A DNA stretch of 5,199 nucleotides, from positions 1 to 5,199 of the forward strand of contig RFKV01000088.1 of NCBI GenBank assembly GCA_003694175.1. Reading direction: 5' to 3'. Shown one piece after another: positions 1 to 5,199 of the stretch (the stretch's first letter is position 1; the number at the start of each line of letters is the position of its first letter). The stretch is from Candidatus Dojkabacteria bacterium. Its GTDB lineage: Bacteria > Patescibacteriota > Dojkabacteria > J137. The position numbers were made by a program, and so were the translations under genes. The notes under the pieces are model-generated. The model was not told the DNA's origin. It did no database searches and saw only the letters and a program-made list of their open reading frames with translations.

Positions 1-491
1 ATTTTATCTCCGTACTCTAAGATAAACTGGTCAACAAGGGGATTTATACTCGCACAAAAGCCGCAGTTAAAATCAAAAAACTCAATTACTTTAGGTTTGT
101 CTTCTGGTTTTTCTGTTATCAGCTTATCTATTTCTACTTTCAAAGAATTTATGAACTCAGCTTGTGTTTGACTTGCCTTTTGTGGAAAAAAAACGTCATT
201 TACAAAGAAGCTTGGTGTACTTCTCCTATCCCCCATCATCTCATCTCCTGTTGCCTTATCTTCATCAACTTTTTTCTTTAATTCCTCAGACGTTATGTCT
301 GATATAAACTGTGACTCATTTAGCCCTATACTTTTTGCAACATCTATAATATTAACTGGTGTTCTTTGATATTCAGATAAAGGATCTGACTTTTTTTGTT
401 GACTTAAAATTGCAATCCCTCCCAAACCAACAATAAGCAAAATAACAACAATTATTCCGGGTAAGAGTTTGGATATTTTTTCCTTGTTCAT
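1..491 (-). CDS. Membrane-anchored DsbA-like thioredoxin-fold protein, partial (3' end outside window)
   Basis: This is the first 163 codons of a gene running off the left edge. Residues 1-10 are basic, and 11-30 form one hydrophobic segment followed by QQKK. This reads as an uncleaved signal anchor that puts the rest outside the membrane. Residues 51-100 look like the C-terminal half of a DsbA domain: helices, then TPSFFVN at 92-98, where P93 would be the cis-proline. Residues 134-163 start another DsbA fold, with strand VIEFFDF and active site C143-G-F-C146. The family oxidises or isomerises cysteines in exported proteins; which of these applies here cannot be told. The first half-domain has no CxxC, and only about 60 residues separate the membrane segment from the cis-proline loop. 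The protein is therefore either a tandem with a truncated first domain or a circular permutation. The ATG at 491 lies 7 bases after the glycosyltransferase stop, so the two are probably cotranscribed. No Shine-Dalgarno sequence is visible. The fold assignment is firm and the exact function is not. Confidence 0.82.
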   Translation of the reverse strand, partial: MNKEKISKLLPGIIVVILLIVGLGGIAILSQQKKSDPLSEYQRTPVNIIDVAKSIGLNESQFISDITSEELKKKVDEDKATGDEMMGDRRSTPSFFVNDVFFPQKASQTQAEFINSLKVEIDKLITEKPEDKPKVIEFFDFNCGFCASINPLVDQFILEYGDK

Positions 492-498
492 ACATAAT

Positions 499-1599
499 TT
501 AATAATCAAATAAACTTAAATACTCTCTGATTTTATCAATAAACTTATCTTCTGTGAAATCTTTTGCTCTTTCCTCACAATATTTCTTCATTGATAAGGC
601 TTTCTGTGGTGTCATCTCATGAACAGCATTAATAATATCATTTACATTAAATTTAGGATCTAGTAAAATCCCCGTTTTATCATGGATAATAGTTTCTCTT
701 AACCCGCCTTCATTAACACCAATAACTGGTTTTCCTGCGCTCATCGATTCTACTGGACTCATTCCAAAGTCTTCTCTAATGGGTATATAAATTGTGGCGA
801 GGCACCTGCCAAGTATTTCAAAAAGCTCTTCATCACTAATCCATCCCTTAATCTCGATGTTTTTATGACCTTGTGCCATCTTCTTTAGTTTGTCTAACTC
901 GGGTCCTCCAGAAGCAACAATTAATCTTTTGTCTGGCATTTTTGTAAATGCCTCAACTATCATATCAACTCTTTTTGCTGGGTATAGTCTAGCCCAGGAG
1001 AAAAAATAGTCCCCTTGCTCTATAAACCTAAACTTTTCTGTGTTGCAAGGAGGATACGCTATGACGCTATCTAAACCCAGGTATTTCTTAATCCTTTCCT
1101 GAACTGTCTGAGAATTTGTGATTATTAAATCAAGCTTTTGAGACAATTTTTTAAATCTCCATCTATTGAAAAAAGCGTATGGAATAAAAATTAATTTTTT
1201 GAAAAAACCATATGATCTTAATCGATCTTGGTAGCTATCGTATAGATGTCGCGGAGGAGTGTGCATATATGCTATGTTTACTTTTCCTTTAGCATTTAGT
1301 AAGGCATTGAGACAATCTCCGGAATAAATAATTATGTCGTAGTTTTGGATAAACTTTGTTTTGAATAAAAAAGACAAATGTACTTGAGTATACCTAAACC
1401 CAGGGATTTTTGACCATCTGCTTTCTTTATAAAGCTCAATGGTCTTTATTCCGTAATCTTTTGGATTAAAAGCTTCATTGGATATGAATGCTGTGGCAAT
1501 GTCGGCGCCCAGCCTTTTTGCCATAGTTATTACAAGCCTTTCTCCACCACCTTTGTAAAGGAAATAATCATGTAAGATTATAATTTTTTTTGTGTGCAT
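499..1599 (-). CDS. Family 4 glycosyltransferase (GT-B fold, WbaZ-like)
   Basis: This 366-residue protein has a normal length for a complete GT4 enzyme. The family transfers a sugar from a nucleotide-sugar donor with retention of configuration, at the cytoplasmic face of the membrane, for surface polysaccharide or glycolipid synthesis. The N-terminal acceptor domain starts with a strand ending in H10-D11 and a glycine-rich loop GGGER (17-21). YMHTPPRHLYD at 111-121 resembles the HSPxR segment of WbaZ-like mannosyltransferases. The C-terminal donor domain has SWARLYPAKR at 201-210, with R204 and K209 as the likely diphosphate-binding pair. SGGPELDKL follows at 230-238, then the E-x7-E motif from E276 to E284 inside EDFGMSPVE, and GGLRETI at 298-304. 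No transmembrane segment is obvious. Donor and acceptor cannot be read from sequence; mannose is only a guess from the WbaZ likeness. It is the first gene of a probable two-gene unit with the DsbA-like gene. The ATG at 1599 begins directly with the first strand of the fold, which supports this start. Confidence 0.93.
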   Translation of the reverse strand: MHTKKIIILHDYFLYKGGGERLVITMAKRLGADIATAFISNEAFNPKDYGIKTIELYKESRWSKIPGFRYTQVHLSFLFKTKFIQNYDIIIYSGDCLNALLNAKGKVNIAYMHTPPRHLYDSYQDRLRSYGFFKKLIFIPYAFFNRWRFKKLSQKLDLIITNSQTVQERIKKYLGLDSVIAYPPCNTEKFRFIEQGDYFFSWARLYPAKRVDMIVEAFTKMPDKRLIVASGGPELDKLKKMAQGHKNIEIKGWISDEELFEILGRCLATIYIPIREDFGMSPVESMSAGKPVIGVNEGGLRETIIHDKTGILLDPKFNVNDIINAVHEMTPQKALSMKKYCEERAKDFTEDKFIDKIREYLSLFDY

Positions 1600-1621
1600 C
1601 TAATCTTTGCTAATCAAGAAA

Positions 1622-1642
1622 ATTTTATCAAACTTGCTAAAG
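1622..1642 (-). promoter_or_regulatory. Weak candidate promoter of the glycosyltransferase unit
   Basis: On the minus strand, CTTTAGCAAGTTT (1642 to 1630) is followed two bases later by TAAAAT (1627 to 1622), which matches the -10 consensus at five of six positions. The 13-base element is identical at 12 positions to the one just upstream of the dnaK -10 box. No -35 box is recognisable 16 to 18 bases upstream. If it is used, the leader to the ATG at 1599 would be only about 15 bases. Confidence 0.3.
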
Positions 1643-1671
1643 GATTTAGCTTAAATATTAACACTTCTCAT

Positions 1672-1700
1672 CAAAACAGACATAAATTGTCGATGTTTTG
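1672..1700. repeat. Bulged inverted repeat upstream of the glycosyltransferase
   Basis: CAAAACA-GACA (1672-1682) pairs with TGTC (1688-1691) and TGTTTTG (1694-1700). The loop is TAAAT and there is a two-base bulge, giving 11 base pairs. No T-run follows on either strand, so it does not look like a terminator. On the minus strand, CGACAA occurs twice with an 11-base period, at 1703-1698 and 1692-1687. An operator or a leader RNA hairpin is possible; its role is unknown. Confidence 0.45.
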
Positions 1701-1906
1701 TCGCAAAATTAACATGGTTTCATCAATGATACTAAATTTGCTGAATTTGACTTCGTAAATTATTAAATTGTATTGGTAGTTTCATTTAAAGTTTAGAATT
1801 TTTTAAGTTTTGCTTCAAATAACTAAAACGGGTTTTCTTGGCAGAAAGCGCAAATCACTTTCGAGAGGACCAAAAATCAGTTACCATGAAATTTTCATTT
1901 GGACAA

Positions 1907-1942
1907 GACAAAAACCCCTGTACAAATTTAGGGGTCTTTGTC
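1907..1942 (-). terminator. Intrinsic terminator of dnaK
   Basis: A 13-base-pair stem (1930-1942 with 1907-1919) encloses a 10-base loop. On the minus strand it reads GACAAAGACCCCT, loop, AGGGGTTTTTGTC, with a single G-T wobble and a block of four G-C pairs next to the loop. The T-run lies in the descending arm and is followed by TTGTCC. It begins 30 bases after the dnaK TGA stop, the normal place for the end of that transcript. In the plus direction the T-run is poorer and no gene precedes it. Confidence 0.85.
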
Positions 1943-1971
1943 ATCATCACAATATCGTTTCCTAAATACAA

Positions 1972-3891
1972 TCATTTAGGCTCGATTATTTCTGGCTCTG
2001 GTGAGCTACTTCCACCGTTACTTTCATCTGAAGGTTGTCCTGTATTTGATTGATTAGTATTATTGTTGTTTTGATACATTTTACTGCCTACTTCTTGTAG
2101 TAGATTCATAAGCTTTTTAGTTTCGTCATTAAGCTTCCCGACATCGCTATTATTGTCATCCTTGGCTGATTTCAGTAGATCATTAACCACTTTCATTTGA
2201 TCTTCAAGTCTGGTTTTATCCTCACTTGAAATTTTGTCTCCATTGTCCTTGATTAGCTTCTCAGATTGGTAAACAACTGTGTCAGCTTCATTAATTGACC
2301 TAAGTCTTTCAGTAGCTTTTCTATCTGCTTCTGCGTTTTCTGCTGCCTCTTTAACCAATCTGTCTATCTCTGCTTTATCAAGTTGGGTTGATGCCGTGAT
2401 GGTAATTTGCTGTTCTTTGCCAGTCCCCACATCTTTTGCTTTGACGTTTAATATTCCATTAGCATCAATTTTAAACGTGATCGCAAATCTTGGCACACCG
2501 CGTGGTGCTGGTGGTATTCCATCGAGTCTAAATGTTCCAAGTAATTTATTATCCTTTGCTAAGGGTCTCTCTCCTTGCAGGACTTTTACATCAATAGCTG
2601 GTTGGTTATCAACAGCTGTAGTAAACATATCTTCTGTTTTTTCTGTTGGTATTGTTGTGTTTTTTGGAATTATTACATGCATTTCTCCCATGTTGACCTC
2701 TATACCAAGCGAAAGAGGTGTAACATCAAGCAAAGTTATGTCCCCAACATTAGTATCTCCAGCAAGCACTGCAGCTTGTAATGCTGCACCGACTGCTACC
2801 ACCTCATCTGGGTTTACTGAAAGATTTGGTTCTTTACCAAAGTACTCTTTTACTTTTCTCAAAACTAACGGCATTCTGGTCATGCCTCCTACCATAACAA
2901 TTTGATCGATGTCAGATTTCGACTTACCTGCATCCTTTAATGCTACGTCAACCGAAATAAAGGTTTTCTCAACTAGATCCATCACCATCTTTTCAAACTC
3001 AGATCTAGTAAGATCCATACGAAAATGTTTAGGACCTTTAGCATCAGCGGTGATGTATGGAAGATCAATTTTTGTAGATTCAGCTGAAGATAAAGTAATT
3101 TTTGCCTTCTCTGCAGCTTCTTTTAATCTTTGCAAAGCTGCTGGATCTTCTCTAAGATCAATGCCTTGCTCGTTTTTAAACTTGGTAACCATTGCATCAA
3201 TTAATCTCTGATCAAAATCGTCTCCACCCAAATGTGTGTCTCCTGATGTTGATTTCACTTCGTATACACCATCTCCTATCTCCAATATTGAGACGTCAAA
3301 TGTTCCACCACCTAAGTCGTAAACTAAGATGGTTTGATCTCCTTTCTTCTCAAATCCATACGCAATGGACGCTGCAGTAGGTTCGTTGATAATTCTCAAA
3401 ACTTCCAGCCCGGCTATTTGTCCAGCGTTTTTTGTGGCCTGTCTCTGCGAATCGTCAAAGTATGCGGGAACAGTTATTACGGCTTGTCTTACCGTTTCAC
3501 CTAAAAAGGCCTCAGCATCTGCTTTCAATTTCGATAACACTTTTGCAGATATTACTTCAGGAGCAACCCATTCATCACCAAACTTTACCTCAACTCCACC
3601 TTTAGAACTTCTTCTAATTTCAAATGGAAGTAACTTTACATCTCTTTGTACCTCAGGATCTTCCCATCTTCTTCCAATCAATCTTTTAATTGAGTAAAAG
3701 GTGTTTTTTGGATTCGTTACCATTTGATTTTTTGCTGTGATACCAACTATGGTAGTTCCATTGTCAATTGCTACTACAGAAGGAGTAGTGCGACCACCCT
3801 CTTTACTTGTGATAACAACTGGTTGCCCTCCTTGAACGTAGGCGACAGCAGAGTTAGTTGTACCCAAGTCTATTCCAATTACCTTTGCCAT
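1972..3891 (-). CDS. dnaK: Molecular chaperone DnaK (Hsp70)
   Basis: This is a full-length Hsp70 of 639 residues (the E. coli protein has 638). It is the cytoplasmic ATP-driven chaperone that binds exposed hydrophobic peptide stretches, working with a J-protein and GrpE. The nucleotide-binding domain (about 1-380) has GIDLGTTNSAVAYV at 6-19, catalytic K69 in YSIKRLIGRR, P142 in VPAYFDD, DLGGGTFDVSIL at 192-203, HLGGDDFD at 220-227 and the adenosine loop VGGMTRMP at 334-341. The stretch around 78-100 that Gram-positive DnaKs lack is present. The linker is DITLLDVTPLSLGIE (384-398). The substrate-binding domain keeps the arch residues M401 and A426 and pocket residue I433, with LQGERPLA and GIPPAPRGVP. 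The helical lid spans about 505-605. The tail is Asn/Ser/Pro-rich and ends in EIIEPK rather than the usual acidic EEVD/DKK-type end. The ATG at 3891 gives the canonical MAKVIGIDLG start, without a Shine-Dalgarno sequence. The gene has its own promoter and a CIRCE-like operator upstream. No dnaJ follows. Confidence 0.99.
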   Translation of the reverse strand: MAKVIGIDLGTTNSAVAYVQGGQPVVITSKEGGRTTPSVVAIDNGTTIVGITAKNQMVTNPKNTFYSIKRLIGRRWEDPEVQRDVKLLPFEIRRSSKGGVEVKFGDEWVAPEVISAKVLSKLKADAEAFLGETVRQAVITVPAYFDDSQRQATKNAGQIAGLEVLRIINEPTAASIAYGFEKKGDQTILVYDLGGGTFDVSILEIGDGVYEVKSTSGDTHLGGDDFDQRLIDAMVTKFKNEQGIDLREDPAALQRLKEAAEKAKITLSSAESTKIDLPYITADAKGPKHFRMDLTRSEFEKMVMDLVEKTFISVDVALKDAGKSKSDIDQIVMVGGMTRMPLVLRKVKEYFGKEPNLSVNPDEVVAVGAALQAAVLAGDTNVGDITLLDVTPLSLGIEVNMGEMHVIIPKNTTIPTEKTEDMFTTAVDNQPAIDVKVLQGERPLAKDNKLLGTFRLDGIPPAPRGVPRFAITFKIDANGILNVKAKDVGTGKEQQITITASTQLDKAEIDRLVKEAAENAEADRKATERLRSINEADTVVYQSEKLIKDNGDKISSEDKTRLEDQMKVVNDLLKSAKDDNNSDVGKLNDETKKLMNLLQEVGSKMYQNNNNTNQSNTGQPSDESNGGSSSPEPEIIEPK

Positions 3892-3922
3892 ATACTAAAT
3901 CTAAAAAATAATTTAACTAAAA

Positions 3923-3949
3923 CTAGCAGTGCAAGTATAAACCTGCTAA
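3923..3949 (-). promoter_or_regulatory. CIRCE-like operator (probable HrcA site) over the dnaK -10 box
   Basis: On the minus strand the 27 bases divide as TTAGCAGGT, nine bases, CACTGCTAG. CIRCE, the HrcA operator, is TTAGCACTC, nine bases, GAGTGCTAA. Total length and spacing are identical. The outer TTAGCA and TGCTA blocks match, while the inner three bases of each arm differ. The conserved core is TAGCAG paired with CTGCTA, so position 7 differs from CIRCE in both arms but still pairs. The site spans the dnaK -10 box, where a bound repressor would block RNA polymerase. Its position before a heat-shock gene supports the reading; hrcA itself is not in the window. Confidence 0.6.
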
Positions 3950-3963
3950 AGTTTATTTGTCAA
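3934..3963 (-). promoter_or_regulatory. dnaK: dnaK promoter (sigma-70 type)
   Basis: On the minus strand a perfect -35 box TTGACA (3963-3958) is followed by an 18-base spacer and TATACT (3939-3934), which matches the -10 consensus at five of six positions. Transcription would start near 3927, giving a leader of about 35 bases before the dnaK ATG. A promoter this good this close to dnaK, after a 415-base gap, suggests transcription independent of grpE. The -10 box lies inside the CIRCE-like repeat. Confidence 0.75.
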
Positions 3964-4002
3964 GAGACTCACGATAATTTCTAAGCCTTTTATTTAAATC
4001 AA

Positions 4003-4031
4003 ACTTATAGGTGCTATAAGTATTAACTTAT
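4003..4031. repeat. Nested, mutually exclusive inverted repeats
   Basis: ACTTATAG (4003-4010) and CTATAAGT (4014-4021) form a perfect 8-base inverted repeat around GTG. ATAAGT (4016-4021), inside the second arm, also pairs with ACTTAT (4026-4031) around ATTA. The middle segment can therefore pair with either flank. It lies about 40 bases upstream of the dnaK -35 box. It is too AT-rich for a standard terminator. It could be an operator array for a second regulator or an RNA switch-like fold; chance in AT-rich DNA is also possible. Confidence 0.45.
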
Positions 4032-4171
4032 TAGTTTAATACCTAAATACTGCAGCATTTAGTTCAAAAAACTTCATCAATGCGCTCAAGCATTCTCTGG
4101 TACGACTTAAAGGCTGTTGTAAAGCTTTTATTTTCCAAATCACCTATTTTGCTTGATCTCTCGGGTTTACT

Positions 4172-4200
4172 TTAAGTATAAGTATTAGAAAACTACTTAA
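4172..4200. repeat. Inverted repeat TTAAGTA / TACTTAA
   Basis: A perfect 7-base inverted repeat (4172-4178 and 4194-4200) is separated by 15 bases. Starting at 4178 it contains ATAAGTATTA, an exact 10-base direct copy of 4016-4025 in the other inverted-repeat cluster. No T-run follows on either strand. Its function is unknown. Confidence 0.35.
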
Positions 4201-4306
4201 GCATTCGATCACAAAGCCCATTGGTTCTATCGAACTATCACTCACAAAGAAGAATATGTACCCAGGATTGAATTTTAAATTTAAAGATCTCTTTTAATCA
4301 AGAGTT

Positions 4307-5185
4307 TTATTTACCCACTATGACTTTGGCATGCTTAATAACCCCTTCTTTATTTTCGTACTTTATTGCAGAACTAATAACCGCTACTACTTTCCCTCTC
4401 ATTTCTTCTCCAGAATCAACTGTAGATATTGCTTCCATTGTTTCTCTATTGAAGTCATCTCCGACACTTATTTGTACTCTAACGACGCCACTTTTCTTAA
4501 TTGCTGCCATAAGCTTGTCTTGTGCTGACATCAGAGAGTTTTTGGCTTGTTCTAAGTCTAAATTTAAATCATTTAGGGCCATATTAATGTCATCGTATAC
4601 TTCAATAATATCTCCAATTAATGCCATGTTTGACATGGCCCCAAAGAGGGCTCTTTCTTCTTCTACTCTTTTCCTAAAGTTCTGAAAGTCTGCCATTAAC
4701 TCAATTCTTGCGTTTCGCTCTGATTCATACTGTTTCCTTAACTTTTCTATTTCCGTTTCTTCTTCAGGCTGTCTGTTTGCATCTTTATTTTCCCCTTTAG
4801 TTTCCTGTTTTTTGTCAGGATTTACTTCAAGTTCATGTGACATAAATTTGAACACTATCCCATCTGAAGAAAACTCCTCATACTCATTTTCTGACCAATA
4901 AATCACCTCACAAACATCTTCTGTTTCTGTTGAGGTTTTGTTAATTGAGATTAATTGAGCTTCATGTTCATCTTGCAAATAGCCCTTATCAACAGAGAAG
5001 GTGATCTTTTCGTCATTTTCACCAACGTACGTAGCCCTTTCGCTAAGAAGGTCAATAGCTTTAGAAATATCCTCCTTTTTTTTAAACGATAAGTTAATAA
5101 GCTTTCTTTTTGCAACTATTCCTTTCTTTTTAAGGATGTCGTTTGAAGTCTTTATCAAATCATTGATCCTTTCAAATATATTCAT
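4307..5185 (-). CDS. grpE: GrpE nucleotide exchange factor with an N-terminal extension; 5' end uncertain
   Basis: GrpE releases ADP from DnaK and so resets the chaperone cycle in the cytoplasm; it acts as a dimer through a long coiled coil. The GrpE part is clear: an acidic, flexible stretch at about 120-144, a charged helix from 145 with ELMADFQNFRKR at 162-173, a helical segment LIGDIIEVYDDINMAL at 189-204, then the beta domain with F245 and MEAI (250-253, where the family usually has HEAV), ending in HAKVIVGK. From the ATG at 5185 it has 292 residues, against roughly 180-200 for ordinary GrpE. Residues 1-115 match no domain I know; the pattern suggests helix, strand, helix, then several strands. 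The internal Met115 (ATG at 4843-4841) would give a normal 178-residue GrpE with the usual acidic start. The frame stays open upstream of 5185 to the window edge, so the gene could also be longer. No Shine-Dalgarno sequence precedes either ATG. Confidence 0.93.
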   Translation of the reverse strand: MNIFERINDLIKTSNDILKKKGIVAKRKLINLSFKKKEDISKAIDLLSERATYVGENDEKITFSVDKGYLQDEHEAQLISINKTSTETEDVCEVIYWSENEYEEFSSDGIVFKFMSHELEVNPDKKQETKGENKDANRQPEEETEIEKLRKQYESERNARIELMADFQNFRKRVEEERALFGAMSNMALIGDIIEVYDDINMALNDLNLDLEQAKNSLMSAQDKLMAAIKKSGVVRVQISVGDDFNRETMEAISTVDSGEEMRGKVVAVISSAIKYENKEGVIKHAKVIVGK

Positions 5186-5199
5186 ATTCTGTTTTAAGC

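Larger units (their letters stand above)
1600..1906. other. Intergenic region between the dnaK terminator and the glycosyltransferase
   Basis: No convincing gene lies here. The longest ATG-started frames I found are about 20 codons (for example a plus-strand one from 1693), and they look like nothing known. The region is very AT-rich. It holds a hairpin-forming inverted repeat at 1672-1700, a weak candidate promoter just before the glycosyltransferase start, a short GAAAG/CTTTC inverted repeat around 1843-1857, and ATGAAA-T-TTTCAT at about 1886-1898. It most likely serves as the leader and promoter region of the glycosyltransferase unit, since a terminator separates it from dnaK. Confidence 0.6.
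3892..4306. other. Long grpE-dnaK intergenic region
   Basis: These 415 bases hold the dnaK promoter and CIRCE-like operator at the low-coordinate end, and two inverted-repeat clusters (4003-4031 and 4172-4200). No gene I can recognise is present. On the minus strand a frame open from about 4293 to the TAG at 4144 includes a short hydrophobic peptide from the ATG at 4221 (25 codons, MGFVIECLSSFLILILK at its start). The next frame, open from about 4173 to the TGA at 4064, reads a charged helical stretch ending in YQRMLERIDEVF. Joining the two would need one frameshift near 4144-4173. A plus-strand ATG frame at 4080-4175 (31 codons) overlaps them. These could be a decayed small gene, an untranslated RNA or chance open frames. 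Confidence 0.55.

Noticed and set aside
1972..1974. Possible UGA recoding (dnaK reading through TGA)
   Set aside because: Read-through would run straight into the terminator stem, and Hsp70 length and tail position fit a stop here.
1838..2053. Plus-strand open frame across the dnaK terminator
   Set aside because: It needs a TTG start, runs through the terminator hairpin and the antisense of the dnaK tail, and resembles no protein.
2279..3984. Several plus-strand open frames opposite dnaK
   Set aside because: dnaK on the minus strand is certain; these are Ser/Ala/Leu-rich antisense shadows of its codons.
4080..4175. Plus-strand 31-codon ATG frame in the grpE-dnaK gap
   Set aside because: There is no ribosome site or homology I recognise, and it overlaps equally plausible minus-strand frames; length alone is not evidence.
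4190..4260. Possible tRNA from a TTCTATCGAAC stretch resembling a T arm
   Set aside because: No matching acceptor stem, anticodon arm or conserved D-arm bases could be placed.
4289..4304. Hairpin CTCTT/AAGAG just after the grpE stop as a terminator
   Set aside because: The stem is only five base pairs and mostly A-T. The T-run lies on the plus-strand side, where no gene ends. It is too weak to call as the grpE terminator.
4320..4685. Plus-strand open frames opposite grpE
   Set aside because: They are antisense to the clearly conserved GrpE region and have no family features.

Overview
The window is AT-rich, and every recognisable gene lies on the minus strand. Reading in the direction of transcription (high to low coordinates), the order is grpE, a 415-base gap, dnaK, an intrinsic terminator, a 307-base gap, a family 4 glycosyltransferase, and a membrane-anchored DsbA-like thioredoxin-fold protein that runs off the left edge. 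No rRNA, tRNA, CRISPR array or mobile element is visible. The standard code fits: dnaK ends at a TGA that is followed 30 bases later by a terminator, so TGA is a stop here, which argues against the UGA-glycine lineages. None of the four starts has a clear Shine-Dalgarno sequence. Low GC, no clear ribosome sites, a divergent GrpE, and a WbaZ-like glycosyltransferase next to a short DsbA-like protein suggest an uncultured bacterium of the Candidate Phyla Radiation (Patescibacteria). That placement is inference.

The right half is a heat-shock chaperone locus. GrpE is the nucleotide exchange factor for DnaK. dnaK has its own good promoter (perfect TTGACA, 18-base spacer, TATACT). A 27-base imperfect inverted repeat with the geometry of the HrcA operator CIRCE lies over its -10 box. 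This suggests that dnaK is repressed by HrcA and transcribed separately from grpE. dnaJ and hrcA are not in the window.

The left half is a probable two-gene operon, with 7 bases between the glycosyltransferase and the DsbA-like gene. It points to cell-surface glycan synthesis beside extracytoplasmic disulfide chemistry.

The points most worth a second look are: the CIRCE-like operator; a GrpE with about 115 to 140 extra N-terminal residues and a 5' end that may lie outside the window; a DsbA-like protein whose C-terminal half-domain (cis-proline loop) comes before its CxxC half; and the long grpE-dnaK gap, which holds nested inverted repeats and frame-shifted ORF remnants. I did not find convincing evidence of a wholly new multi-gene system.
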